A DNA stretch of 64,000 bases. Origin: Variovorax sp. TBS-050B (GTDB lineage: Bacteria > Pseudomonadota > Gammaproteobacteria > Burkholderiales > Burkholderiaceae_C). Positions within the stretch are counted from its first letter, which is position 1. Each line of letters opens with the position of its first letter. The stretch spans positions 3,323,001 to 3,387,000 of the forward strand of contig NZ_JARXYR010000002.1 of assembly GCF_029893635.1 (NCBI RefSeq). Direction: 5' to 3'. The position numbers and the translations under genes were made by a program. Below the pieces are notes generated by a model. It saw only the letters and a list, made by a program, of their open reading frames with translations. It ran no database searches and was not told where the DNA came from. Below are positions 49,781 to 59,313 of the stretch, in pieces.

Positions 49781-50794
49781 ATGTCCCTCCAACGCAGAAA
49801 ACTCCTCGGCGGCGGCGCCGCTGCCATCGCCGCCACGGCGGCTTCGAGCCTCGCGCTGCCGGCCTGGGCGCAGTCGCGCACCAAGGTCAACGTGGGCTAT
49901 CTGCACACGCCCGCGGTCGACGGCCAGATCTGGCTCGGCCAGGAGATGGGCAGCTTCGCCAAGCAGGGGCTCGACCTGCAGCTGCGCCAGTTCACCACCG
50001 GGCTGGAGATCTTCCAGGCCATGGTGGGCGGCAGCCTCGACGTGCTGGCCACCGGCGCGGTGCTGTCGAACTTTCCGGCACGCGGGCAGGGCAAGGTGTT
50101 CCTCATCAACAACATCGAGTACGCGACCGCGCAGCTGTGGGTGCGCGAGGACGCGGGCGTGAAGACGCTGGCGGACCTGAAGGGCAAGCAGATCTCCACC
50201 ACCACCGGCACCACGGCGCACGTGTTCCTCGACCGCGCGCTGCGCTCGGCGCAGCTCGATCCGGCGAAGGACGTGCGGCTCGTCAACCAGCGCATGTCGG
50301 AGGCGGTCACCTCCTTCATCTCTGGCGCCGTGCCGGCGGTGGCGCTGTGGTCGCCGTTCGACACCACGGTGCGCGACAAGGCGCCGGGCGCGAAGAAGCT
50401 CATCGACGCCTCGGCCTTCTTTCCGCAGGCCGCGATCGTCGGCGGCTGGGCCGCGCGCAACGACTTCTACGAGAAGAACAAGCCGGTGCTGCAGAAGCTC
50501 ATCGCCGGCTGGCTGCCGGCCAACGAGCGCATGATCAACGACCCCGAAGGCGCCGCCACGGCGCTGCAGAAGTCGCAGTACAAGGAAGTGCCGCTCGACC
50601 AGTTCAAGGAACAGTTCAAGGCGAGCAAGTACTACTCCTCGGCCGAGTGGCGCGCGAAGTATGCCGACGGCACGGTCACGAACTGGCTGCAGCAGGTGAC
50701 GGACTTCTTCGTCAGCAACGCGAACATCCAGAACGCGCTGAGCGCGAAGCAGTACTTCGATCCCGCGCTGTTCACCGGCCTGGTGAAAGCCTGA
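49781..50794 (+). CDS. NitT/TauT-type periplasmic substrate-binding protein
   Basis: A 337-residue exported protein. The N-terminus MSLQRRKLLGGGAAA has an RR pair compatible with Tat export; cleavage is near PAWAQ. The rest fits the NMT1/THI5-like fold (VNVGYLHTPAVDGQIWLG, LKGKQISTTTGTTAHVFL). Ligand unknown; the group binds nitrate, sulfonates, aromatic and pyrimidine compounds. 34 bases after the ATPase; the GMC oxidoreductase follows 16 bases later. Confidence 0.88.
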   Translation: MSLQRRKLLGGGAAAIAATAASSLALPAWAQSRTKVNVGYLHTPAVDGQIWLGQEMGSFAKQGLDLQLRQFTTGLEIFQAMVGGSLDVLATGAVLSNFPARGQGKVFLINNIEYATAQLWVREDAGVKTLADLKGKQISTTTGTTAHVFLDRALRSAQLDPAKDVRLVNQRMSEAVTSFISGAVPAVALWSPFDTTVRDKAPGAKKLIDASAFFPQAAIVGGWAARNDFYEKNKPVLQKLIAGWLPANERMINDPEGAATALQKSQYKEVPLDQFKEQFKASKYYSSAEWRAKYADGTVTNWLQQVTDFFVSNANIQNALSAKQYFDPALFTGLVKA

Positions 50795-50810
50795 TGCAGA
50801 CCGGGCCACG

Positions 50811-52434
50811 ATGAGCGCACCCGCCGAAGGCTTCGACCACATCATCGTCGGCGCGGGCTCGGCCGGCTGCGTGCTCGCCAACCGGCTCAGCGCCGACAGT
50901 GGCCGGCGCGTGCTGCTGCTCGAGGCGGGCAAGGACAGCCGGCATTTCTGGCTGCGGCTGCCGGTGGGCTACTTCCGCTCGATCTACGACCCGCGCTTCT
51001 CGTGGCAGTTCGAGACCGAGCCGCAGACCGAGACCGGCAACCGCCGCATCGTGTGGCCGCGCGGCAAGGTGGTGGGCGGATCGAGCGCGATCAACGGCCT
51101 GATCTACATCCGCGGCCAGCGCGCGGATTTCGACGACTGGGCGGCGGCGGGCGCCACCGGCTGGAGCTACCGCGAGCTGCTGCCCTTCTTCAAGAAGTCG
51201 GAGCGCTACGACGGCGGCGAGACGGCCTACCACGGCGGCGCGGGCGAGCTGCGCGTGTCCGACCTGCGCAACGACCATCCCTACTGCGCGGCCTGGCTGC
51301 AGGCAGGCAGCGAGGCGGGCTTCGCGCGCAGCGACGATTTCAACGGTGCGCAGGACGAGGGCCTCGGCACCTACCAGCTCACGCTCGGCGGCCGCTGGCG
51401 CTGCGATGCCGCGACCGCCTTCCTCGCGCCGGTGCGGCATCGGCCCAACCTGCAGGTGCGCTGCGGCGTGCGGGTGACGCGCGTGCTGATCGAGAACGGT
51501 CGCGCGGTGGGCGTGGCATGGCTCGACGAGCGCGGGCAGCCGTGCAGCGCGCGCGCGGACGGCGAGGTGCTCCTGGCCGCCGGCGCACTGCAGACGCCGC
51601 AGTTGCTGCAGCTGTCCGGCGTCGGCTCCGCCGATGCGTTGCGTGCGATGGGCATTGCGGTGCATGCCGATGCGCCCGAGGTCGGCGCCAACCTGCAGGA
51701 CCATTACCAGGCCCGCGTCATCGTCAAACTGCGCGAGCGCATGTCGCTCAACGACCAGGTGCGAAGCCCCTTCGGGCTCGCGAAGATGGGCGCGCAGTGG
51801 CTGTTCTCGCAGAGCGGCCCGCTGACCGTGGGCGCGGGGCAGGTGGGCGGCATGGTGCGCACGCCGGTGGCGAAGGACGCGCGCGCCGACGTGCTGTTCA
51901 ACGTGATGCCGCTGTCGGTCGACAAGCCCGGCGATCCGCTGCACGGCTTCTCGGGCTTCTCGGCCTCGGCGGCGCAATGCCGCCCTGCCTCGCGCGGGCC
52001 GGGTGGCGCTGCGCAGCGGCGACCCGCTCGCGCCGCCGCGCATCACCACCAACTACCTCGTCGAGCCGCACGACCTGAAGGTGCTCGTGGAGGGGCTCAA
52101 GATGCTGCGCGACATCTACGCGCAGCCCTCGTTCCGCGGCCTCGTGAGCGGCATCGAGTACATGCCCGGCAATGCGGTGCAGGACGAGGCGGGGCTCGCG
52201 GCCTTCGCACGCACGCGCGGCGGCACGGTGTTCCATCCGGTGGGCACCTGCCGCATGGGCGGCGACGAGCGCTCGGTGGTCGATGCGCAACTGCGCGTGC
52301 GCGGCATCGACGGCCTGCGCGTGATCGACGCGTCGGTGATGCCGACCATGACCTCGGCCAACACGAACGCGGCCGCGATCATGATCGGCGAGAAGGGCGC
52401 CGACCTCGTGCTGCGCGCATCGTTGAATTCCTAA
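50811..52434 (+). pseudogene. GMC-family FAD oxidoreductase, frameshifted
   Basis: A choline dehydrogenase-like protein of about 540 residues when the frame is repaired. Residues 1 to about 397 read from ATG 50811: GAGSAGCVLANRL dinucleotide loop, GGSSAINGLIYIRG. The C-terminal part ([10 protein letters not shown] with the active-site histidine, then [21 protein letters not shown]) is in the +1 frame and ends TAA 52432-52434. One extra G in the GGG of 51996-51998 accounts for the shift, and removing it gives a continuous reading. A substrate alcohol linked to the neighbouring transporter is likely. Check for sequencing error before calling it dead. Confidence 0.85.
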
Positions 52435-52510
52435 GTTCGCACGCTTCGTTGCAACTCGCAACGCTTCGTCGGATGCGCGCATCGGCGGCGCGGAAATCCG
52501 CGCGTCTTCG

Positions 52511-52538
52511 TTGACCTGTCACCGCGAATTCCTAGTCT
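52511..52538 (+). promoter_or_regulatory. candidate promoter of the lipoprotein-phospholipase unit
   Basis: TTGACC, 16 bases, then TAGTCT, about 50 bases before ATG 52590. The -35 is good, the -10 poor. The remaining gap (52435-52510) has a small hairpin CGTTGC-AACTC-GCAACG but no T run. Confidence 0.4.
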
Positions 52539-52589
52539 TGGACCGCCCCGACGGAGGGGCCACACAGTTCCAACAAGGAGTCCGTTCCC

Positions 52590-52787
52590 ATGCGCAAATT
52601 CATTTCGTGGCGTGCCTGCGTCGCGCTGTCGCTGCTCGCGTGCCTGGCCGCCTGCGGCGGCGGCAACGGCGGCGGCGGCAGTGCGGCCGGCCTCGCCGGC
52701 GCAGCCTCCGCCAAAGCCGAGGCCCGGACGCTCGCGCCGACCACCACGTCCGCCGAGCCCGAGCCCACCGTGAGCTACGCCCCCTGA
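52590..52787 (+). CDS. small glycine-rich lipoprotein
   Basis: A 65-residue precursor: basic MRKFISWRA start, hydrophobic core and lipobox LAAC near residue 21. The mature part begins with a glycine-rich GGGNGGGGS segment, then Ala/Thr-rich sequence. It precedes the phospholipase C gene by 28 bases with AAGGAGT before its ATG. Probably anchored in the outer membrane; a partner role for the phospholipase is possible but unshown. Confidence 0.72.
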   Translation: MRKFISWRACVALSLLACLAACGGGNGGGGSAAGLAGAASAKAEARTLAPTTTSAEPEPTVSYAP

Positions 52788-52815
52788 ACCTCTTCCAGCC
52801 ATCCCCACGACAACC

Positions 52816-55185
52816 ATGACCTCACGCCGCAATTTCCTCCAGAGCGCTGCCGGCACCGGCATCGCCGCCGCCACGCTGGCCGCCTTTCCGCCGAGCATCC
52901 GCCGCGCCCTCGCGATTCCCGCGCACCGCGAGACCGGCACCATCAAGGACGTCAAGCACGTGGTGCTGCTGATGCAGGAGAACCGCTCCTTCGACAGCTA
53001 CTTCGGCACCTTCAAGGGCGTGCGCGGTTTCGGCGACCGCTTCGCCGTGCCGTCGCCCAACGGCAAGACCATCTTCCACCAGACCTACACCAAGGTCACG
53101 CCGCCGGCGACCTACGTGCCCTACCACCTCGACGAGAGCAAGGGCAACGCACAGCGCGCCGGCAGCACGCCGCACAGCTGGTCGGACTCGCAGGCCGCCT
53201 GGGACCACGGGCGCATGTACAAGTGGCCCGACGCGAAGAACCTGCTGTCGCTGGGCTACTACGAAGCCGCCGAGGTTTCGTTCCAGCGCGCGCTGGCCGA
53301 TGCGTTCACGCTGTGCGACCACTACCACTGCGGCATGCACACCGGCACCATCGCCAACCGGCTCTTCTACTGGAGCGGCACCAACGGGCCGAACGGCATC
53401 AGCCCGGTCGACGGCAGCCGCGTGGCGGTGGCGGCGCTCAACAACCAGTTCAATGCCGGCAACGACATCGGCGCCTCCACCGAAGGCTGGACCTGGACCA
53501 CCTACGCCGACCGCCTGGAAAAGGCGGGCGTGAAGTGGAAGGTCTACCAGAGCCTGGTCGACAACTTCGGCTGCAACGAGATGATGAGCTTCCGCCACTG
53601 GCGTGCCGCCGTCGAGCAGATGCCGCCTGCGCGCCGCCCGGTCTACGTGCCCGCGACCGACATCACGCAGCCCGTCACGGCCGCGGGCCCGTTCTACGAT
53701 CCGGCGATCGACGATGCGCTGAGCCCGCTCGCCAAGGGCTTCGGCAACACGATGCCGCATGGCTTCCTCGAGACCTTCCGCGAGGACATCCGCAACGGCA
53801 CGCTACCGGCGGTGTCGTGGATCATCTCGCCCTCGGTCTACAGCGAGCATCCGGGGCCGTCGAGTCCGGTCAAGGGCGGCTGGTACGTGCAGGAGGTGCT
53901 GGACGCGCTGACCGCCAACCCCGAGGTCTGGAGCAAGACCGTGCTGCTCATCAACTACGACGAGAACGACGGCTTCTTCGACCACCTGCCGTCGCCCGCG
54001 GCACCCTCGCGCGAAGCGGACGGCACGCTCGCGGGCGGCACCACCATGGCCAGCGCCGACGTGGCCGTCGAGTACCACGACTTCACGCCCGCCACCGAGA
54101 AGCAGCCCGCCAGGGACGGCCGGCCCTACGGCCCCGGCCCGCGCGTGCCGCTCTGGGTGGTCTCGCCCTGGAGCCGCGGCGGCTGGGTCAACTCGCAGGT
54201 CTGCGACCACACCTCGACGCTGATGTTCCTCGAGAAGTGCTTCGGCGTGATGGAACCGCAGATCAGCGCCTACCGCCGCGCCGTGTGCGGCGACCTGACG
54301 AGCGCCTTCAACTTCGACCGCCCCAACGACGAGCCGCTGCCCGTGCTGGCCGGCCGCCGCACCAAGGCCGAGGTCGATGCGATCACGGCCGAGCAGCAGG
54401 CGCTGCCGAAGATCGTGCCCGCGGCCGATGCCGCGCTGCCGCAGCAGGCGACCGGCGTGCGTCCCTCGCGCGCCTTGCCCTACGAGCTGCACACCAGCGC
54501 GCGCAGCGACATCGCGAACGGCCGCATCCAGCTGCTGTTCGCCAACAGCGGACGCGCCGCGGCGGTGTTCCACGTCTACGACAAGCTGCATCTCGCGGAC
54601 CGGCTGCCGCGCCGCTACATGGTCGAATCGGGCAAGCGCCTCGAAGGCGCGTGGAATGCGATGACCGACGATGCCGGCCTCTACGATCTCTGGGTGCTCG
54701 GCCCCAACGGCTACCACCGGCAGTTCAAGGGCAACCTCAACCCGCTGCGCGCCAACGGCGCACCGGCGCCCGAGATCCGCGTCGGCTACGACGCGCGCCG
54801 CGGCGATCTCTATCTGCAGCTGCGCAACGAAGGGCGGCGCGATGCCGTCTTCACCGTGCGGTCGAACAAGGCCTATCCGCGTCCGAAGGTGCTCGGCGGC
54901 GGGCGCTGGGTGCATGGCGACCGCGACCGCGACGAAGGCCCGGGCAAGGGCCGCGGCTTCGGGCACGGCCACGGCGGCGGCCGCCCCGACGACGACTGGA
55001 CGGTGCGCGTCGAAGGCGGCGGCGAGACCACGATGCGCTTCAGCCTCGACGACGCCGGCCAGTGGTACGACCTGGCCGTCACCTGCGATGCCGACGCCGC
55101 CTTCTACCGGCGCCTTGCCGGCCGGCTCGAGACCGGCCGCCACACGGTGAGCGATCCGGCGATGGGCATGGCCGACAGGTTCTGA
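52816..55185 (+). CDS. phosphocholine-type phospholipase C, Tat-exported
   Basis: A 789-residue enzyme of the acid phosphatase-like phospholipase C family (PlcH/PlcN type). TSRRNFLQ at residues 2-9 is a Tat signal. The catalytic domain has MQENRSFDSYFGTF near residue 54, the EHPGPSSPVKGGW region and NYDENDGFFDH near 387. Two C-terminal PLC-C beta domains follow from about residue 555. An oddity is a Gly/His/Arg/Asp-rich insert at about residues 699-728. The family hydrolyses phosphatidylcholine or sphingomyelin outside the cytoplasm. A GC palindrome follows the stop. Confidence 0.92.
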   Translation: MTSRRNFLQSAAGTGIAAATLAAFPPSIRRALAIPAHRETGTIKDVKHVVLLMQENRSFDSYFGTFKGVRGFGDRFAVPSPNGKTIFHQTYTKVTPPATYVPYHLDESKGNAQRAGSTPHSWSDSQAAWDHGRMYKWPDAKNLLSLGYYEAAEVSFQRALADAFTLCDHYHCGMHTGTIANRLFYWSGTNGPNGISPVDGSRVAVAALNNQFNAGNDIGASTEGWTWTTYADRLEKAGVKWKVYQSLVDNFGCNEMMSFRHWRAAVEQMPPARRPVYVPATDITQPVTAAGPFYDPAIDDALSPLAKGFGNTMPHGFLETFREDIRNGTLPAVSWIISPSVYSEHPGPSSPVKGGWYVQEVLDALTANPEVWSKTVLLINYDENDGFFDHLPSPAAPSREADGTLAGGTTMASADVAVEYHDFTPATEKQPARDGRPYGPGPRVPLWVVSPWSRGGWVNSQVCDHTSTLMFLEKCFGVMEPQISAYRRAVCGDLTSAFNFDRPNDEPLPVLAGRRTKAEVDAITAEQQALPKIVPAADAALPQQATGVRPSRALPYELHTSARSDIANGRIQLLFANSGRAAAVFHVYDKLHLADRLPRRYMVESGKRLEGAWNAMTDDAGLYDLWVLGPNGYHRQFKGNLNPLRANGAPAPEIRVGYDARRGDLYLQLRNEGRRDAVFTVRSNKAYPRPKVLGGGRWVHGDRDRDEGPGKGRGFGHGHGGGRPDDDWTVRVEGGGETTMRFSLDDAGQWYDLAVTCDADAAFYRRLAGRLETGRHTVSDPAMGMADRF

Positions 55186-55201
55186 GCGGCTGAGCGGCTA
55201 C

Positions 55202-55221
55202 GGGGCGGCGGCCGCCGCCCC
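55202..55221. terminator. GC palindrome between converging genes, probable bidirectional hairpin
   Basis: A perfect 20-bp palindrome (half GGGGCGGCGG) between the phospholipase and RidA genes. It has no T run, so intrinsic termination is uncertain; it may only block exonucleases. Confidence 0.45.
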
Positions 55222-55226
55222 TGTCG

Positions 55227-55685
55227 TCATTCGACTTCGGCGATCAGTTCGATCTCGACGCAGGCGCCCATCGGCACCTGCGCCACGCCGAAGGCGCTGC
55301 GCGCATGCGCGCCCTTCTCGGGGCCGAAGACCTCGGCGAAGAATTCGCTCGCGCCGTTGGTCACGAGGTGCTGCTCGGTGAAGCTGCCGACCGAGTTGAC
55401 CAGGCTCATCACCTTGACGATGCGCTTGACCTTGTTCAGGTCGCCCACGGCCGCATGCAGCGTGCCGAGCAGGTCGATGGCGATGGCGCGTGCGGCCTGC
55501 TTGCCTTCCTCGGTGCCGATGCCGGCGCCGAGCTGCCCGGCCCAGACCTTGCCGTCCTTCTTCGCGATGTGGCCCGACAGGAACACGAGGTTGCCGGTGC
55601 GCACGAAGGGCACGTAGGCGGCGGCGGGCGCGGCCACCGGGGGCAGGGTGATGCCGAGGCTGGAAAGCTTGTCGTAAACGCTCAT
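55227..55685 (-). CDS. RidA-family protein
   Basis: A 152-residue RidA/YjgF-like trimer subunit. The family core is present: GNLVFLSGHIAKKDGKVWAG, then GDLNKVKRIVKVMSLVNS and QVPMGACVEIELIAEVE. Some relatives hydrolyse reactive enamines or imines; others lack the arginine needed. The usual catalytic Arg of RidA (in the stretch before the C-terminal ExE) is not at its expected place here, so an imine-deaminase role is uncertain. Its start overlaps the transglutaminase stop (ATGA), so it is the last gene of the transglutaminase/ATP-grasp set. Confidence 0.85.
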   Translation of the reverse strand: MSVYDKLSSLGITLPPVAAPAAAYVPFVRTGNLVFLSGHIAKKDGKVWAGQLGAGIGTEEGKQAARAIAIDLLGTLHAAVGDLNKVKRIVKVMSLVNSVGSFTEQHLVTNGASEFFAEVFGPEKGAHARSAFGVAQVPMGACVEIELIAEVE

Positions 55686-56656
55686 GATGGATCCTTGTGC
55701 GGGGGTTGCGGAAGAGTGGTCTGCGATTGTGACTGCGCCGCCTGGGCCTGCAGCTCCTCGACCGGCCGCACCGTCACGCCCACGTCGAGCGTGTGGCGCG
55801 CGCCGCCGTGCAGCACGCCGCGCATCGGCGAGACGTCGGAATAGTCGCGGCCGATGGCCAGCGCCACGTAGTCCTCGCCCGGCTGGCGGCCGTTGGTCGG
55901 GTCGAAGCCGGCCCAGCCGCCGGCGCTGCCGGGCCCGTCGCCTTCGCCCGGCAGGTACACCGAGACCCAGGCGTGCGAGGCGTCGGCGCCCACCAGCCGC
56001 GGTCGGCCGGGCGGCGGCTGCGTCAGCAGGTAGCCGCTCACGTAGCGCGCGGGCAGGCCCATGGTGCGGAAGCAGGCGATCATGATGTGCGCGAAGTCCT
56101 GGCACACGCCCTTGCGCTGCGCGAGGGCCTCGACGGCGGGCGTGCTGATCTCGGTGCTGTCGGCGTCGTAGGCGAAGTCGCGGTACATGCGCTCGGTCAG
56201 GTCCATCGCCACGTCGAAGGTGGGCCGCCCCGGCGCGAAGCTCGCGCGCGCGTAGGCCGCGAAGTCGTCGTGGCGCGGCACGTAGGGCGACGGGAAGACG
56301 AACTCCGAGGCTGCATCGAACACGGCGCCCTTGCGGTAGCGGAAGCGCTCGCGCACGGCCTCCCAGGGCAGGTCGCGCGCCACGCCCGGTGCGAGCTGCG
56401 GCACCGAGGTCTCGACCACGCTCTCGGCCGTGACCACGAGGCTGTCGTGCGTGGCCTCGAGCGCGAAGAAGGCGCGCGTGTTGCCGTAGACGTCGGGCAC
56501 CTCGTTGCGCTGCGCGGGCGCCGGCTCGATCAGGAGCCGGTGGCTCAGCAGCCGTTGCGAATCGGTGACCAGCGGCTTCAGATGGGCCAGGTGCTGCGCG
56601 GTCTCGACCGGCGGCGAATAGGCGTAGCGGGTTTCGTGGGTGACGTGAAGGCGCAT
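55682..56656 (-). CDS. transglutaminase-like protein with N-terminal BTLCP domain
   Basis: A 324-residue cysteine protease/transglutaminase-fold protein. The N-terminal beta domain (about 1-85, RLHVTHETRYAYSPPV) precedes the catalytic domain, with Cys near 184 in GVCQDFAHI, His near 227 in DASHAWVSV, and Asp near 252 in GFDPTNG. No signal peptide is visible. The stop overlaps ridA; the ATP-grasp/alpha-E gene lies 6 bases upstream. It probably cleaves or forms an amide bond in the product of the ATP-grasp partner. Confidence 0.88.
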   Translation of the reverse strand: MRLHVTHETRYAYSPPVETAQHLAHLKPLVTDSQRLLSHRLLIEPAPAQRNEVPDVYGNTRAFFALEATHDSLVVTAESVVETSVPQLAPGVARDLPWEAVRERFRYRKGAVFDAASEFVFPSPYVPRHDDFAAYARASFAPGRPTFDVAMDLTERMYRDFAYDADSTEISTPAVEALAQRKGVCQDFAHIMIACFRTMGLPARYVSGYLLTQPPPGRPRLVGADASHAWVSVYLPGEGDGPGSAGGWAGFDPTNGRQPGEDYVALAIGRDYSDVSPMRGVLHGGARHTLDVGVTVRPVEELQAQAAQSQSQTTLPQPPHKDPS

Positions 56657-56662
56657 GGATCG

Positions 56663-59263
56663 TCAGGCGCCCACCGAGCGCAGCGACTCGGAGGTGAGCG
56701 TGAAGTAGCGTGTGCCGATGGCATCGGACACGTGGTAGGCCGCGGTTTCGCAACCGGCGAGCAGCTGCGCCAGCGCGGGATGCGTGGCGGGGTCGTCGCC
56801 CGTGGCGCAGAGATGCTCCAGCGTCCAGGTGGCGGGGTCGGGCAGCTCGTACGACAGCGCGGTGAGCTTGCCCGGCGCGCTGCCCGCGAGCCGCGCGATG
56901 CGCCCGCGCAGCGTCTGCGTGACCCAGGCCAGCGAGCGCGGATTCTCGGTGTCGAGCACCAGCAGGTCGACCAGCGTGGCGACGTCGCGCCGCTGCTGGT
57001 AGCGCGCATGGAAGGTGATGGTGCTGTCGAACAGCGCCACCATCGCCTCGAAGCCGCTCACCTCGTGCACCGCGCCGCCGTCGAAGCCGGCCGCGAGCGC
57101 GCTCGAGAGAAAGCCCAGGCGCTCGATGTGGCGGCCGATCGACAGCAGGCGCCAGGCGTCGTCGCGCGTCATGCGGTCGGTCTGGGCGCCGGTCATGGCG
57201 GCGAGCGCGGTGCTGGCCGATTCGAGCGCGCGCAGCGCCGCGGCGGTCGCGAAGCTGCCTTCGCCGGCCTGCTCGGCGGCACGGCGCAGGAATTCGGCCT
57301 CGGTGCGCACGATCTGGTTCCAGGTGTCCTGCGAGAGCCGCTCGCGCACCGCGGCCGCCGCCTGCCGGATGCAGCGCAGGCTGAAGCCCACGCTGCCGCC
57401 GCGCGCCACGTCGCCGAGCTCGGCCACGAGCGCGCGCTCGAACACCCGCCGCGACTGCGGCGCGCTCGGCACGCCGGCGGGCACCAGCGCATTGCGCAGC
57501 GCCATGCGGTGCAGCCAGTCGAGCAACGGGCGCGAGGACTGGTCCTCGCTGCCCAGCAGGTTGAGCGTGAGCCGCGCGAGCCGCACCGCGTTCTCGGCAC
57601 GCTCGGTGTAGCGGCCGAGCCAGAACATGTTCTCGGCCGCGCGGCTGGTCACGGGCGCGCGATGGCGCGCGAGCGAGGCCGGCGTGGCATGCGGCTGCAG
57701 CAGCGTGGTGCGGTCGACCTCGCCGTGCGTCTGCACCCACACGTCGGCGCTGCTGCCGCCGCGCTGCATCGAGGCGATCTGCGCATTGCGGCCCGCGAGC
57801 CGCGCGAGTCCGCCGGGCAGCACGCGCCACGAGCGCGCACCGTCGCTCACCGCGAACACGCGCAAGAGCATCGCACGCGGCGAGATGTGGCCCGGGCCCA
57901 TGTCGCTGGCCCAGGTCGGCATCTGCGACAGCGGCAGGTAGCTCTGCACCGTGTGGGCGTCGCCGTCGCGCACGATGCGCCCGGCCCATTCGTCGAGCTC
58001 GCGCCGGCCGAGCCTGCTGCCGAGCACCGCGTCGAAGCTGGTCTGGCCGTCGATGCCGGGGTAGGTGGGCTTGATGGCGCATTCGCCGAGCTGCGGCAGC
58101 ACCGCTTCGAGCGCCGCGCGTTCGCCGCACCACCAGGTGGGCAGCGCCGGCAGCTTGAGCTTCTCGCCGATCAGCCGGCGCGCGAGGCCGGGCAGGAAGC
58201 CCAGCAGCGCGGGCGATTCGAGGAAGGCCGAGCCCGGCATGTTGGCCACCAGCACGTTGCCCGCGCGGATCGCCTGCAGCAGCCCGGGCACGCCGAGCGT
58301 GGAGTCGGGGCGCAGCTCGAGCGGGTCGAGGAACTGGTCGTCGAGCCGCTTGATGAGCCCGTGCACCGGCCGCAGCCCCTGCAGCGTCTTGAGGTAGAGC
58401 CGCTGGTCGCGCACCGTGAGGTCGTTGCCCTCGACCAGCGTGAGGCCGAGGTAGCGCGCGAGGTACGCATGCTCGAAGTAGGTCTCGTTGTAGGGGCCGG
58501 GCGTCAGCAGCGCGATGTGCGGCGGCGCGCCCGACGGGCACATGCGCTGCAGGCCGTCCATCATCGCGCTGTAGGTGGCGGCCAGGCGCTGCACGTGCAG
58601 CGCCTCGAAGGCCTGCGGAAACTGCCGCGTGATCGCCAGCCGGTTCTCGAGCAGGTAGCCCAGGCCCGAAGGCGCCTGCGTGCGCTGCGACACCACCCAC
58701 CAGTTGCCGTCGGGGCCGCGCGCGAGGTCGAAGGCCGCGATGTGCAGCCAGGTGTCGCCGGGCGGCCGCACGCCGTGCAGCGCGCGCAGGTAGCCCGGAT
58801 GGCCGCGCACCAGCGCGTCGGGCAGCAGGCCTTCGGCGAGCATCTGCTGCGGGCCGTAGACGTCGGCCATCACCCGGTCGAGCACGCGCACGCGCTGCAG
58901 CACGCCGGCCTCGATCTGGCTCCAGCTCTCGGGCGAGACGATCAGCGGGAACAGGTCGAGCGACCACGGGCGCTGCGGGCCGTCGGCGTCGGCATAGACG
59001 TTGTAGGTGACGCCGTTGTCGCGGATCTGCCGCTCCAGGCTCACCGCGCGCCGCGGAAGGTCGGCGAAGCCGCCGGGGCCGAGCTGGTCGAAGAAGGCGT
59101 TCCAGGCCGGGGTGAGCGGCGGCTTGTCGGCCGAGGCCTGCGCCGCCTGCCCGCGCAGCTCGTCGAAATGGCCGGGCCGCACCGCGGGCGCGAGCGCCGA
59201 CGCCAGCGCGGCCGGCGATTCCGGCGTCTGGGCGTCGAACAGGGATTCGTTCAGGGGTTCCAC
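56663..59263 (-). CDS. circularly permuted ATP-grasp fused to alpha-E domain
   Basis: An 866-residue protein. Residues about 60-520 match the circularly permuted type 2 ATP-grasp family (LTPGPYNETYFEHAYLARYLG, RLDDQFLDP and the KPTYPGIDGQTSF stretch), expected to ligate an amine to a carboxylate. From about residue 541 (ENMFWLGRYTERAENAVRLARL) to the end lies the all-helical alpha-E domain, often encoded by a separate gene. The fusion implies a tight pair. Expected cytoplasmic, product unknown. The 176-base gap upstream holds a type 2 repeat. Confidence 0.88.
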   Translation of the reverse strand: MEPLNESLFDAQTPESPAALASALAPAVRPGHFDELRGQAAQASADKPPLTPAWNAFFDQLGPGGFADLPRRAVSLERQIRDNGVTYNVYADADGPQRPWSLDLFPLIVSPESWSQIEAGVLQRVRVLDRVMADVYGPQQMLAEGLLPDALVRGHPGYLRALHGVRPPGDTWLHIAAFDLARGPDGNWWVVSQRTQAPSGLGYLLENRLAITRQFPQAFEALHVQRLAATYSAMMDGLQRMCPSGAPPHIALLTPGPYNETYFEHAYLARYLGLTLVEGNDLTVRDQRLYLKTLQGLRPVHGLIKRLDDQFLDPLELRPDSTLGVPGLLQAIRAGNVLVANMPGSAFLESPALLGFLPGLARRLIGEKLKLPALPTWWCGERAALEAVLPQLGECAIKPTYPGIDGQTSFDAVLGSRLGRRELDEWAGRIVRDGDAHTVQSYLPLSQMPTWASDMGPGHISPRAMLLRVFAVSDGARSWRVLPGGLARLAGRNAQIASMQRGGSSADVWVQTHGEVDRTTLLQPHATPASLARHRAPVTSRAAENMFWLGRYTERAENAVRLARLTLNLLGSEDQSSRPLLDWLHRMALRNALVPAGVPSAPQSRRVFERALVAELGDVARGGSVGFSLRCIRQAAAAVRERLSQDTWNQIVRTEAEFLRRAAEQAGEGSFATAAALRALESASTALAAMTGAQTDRMTRDDAWRLLSIGRHIERLGFLSSALAAGFDGGAVHEVSGFEAMVALFDSTITFHARYQQRRDVATLVDLLVLDTENPRSLAWVTQTLRGRIARLAGSAPGKLTALSYELPDPATWTLEHLCATGDDPATHPALAQLLAGCETAAYHVSDAIGTRYFTLTSESLRSVGA

Positions 59264-59313
59264 AGGGGGTGGATTGTCACACCGTCGTCATGCGGGCTGG
59301 GGATCGAACAGCC

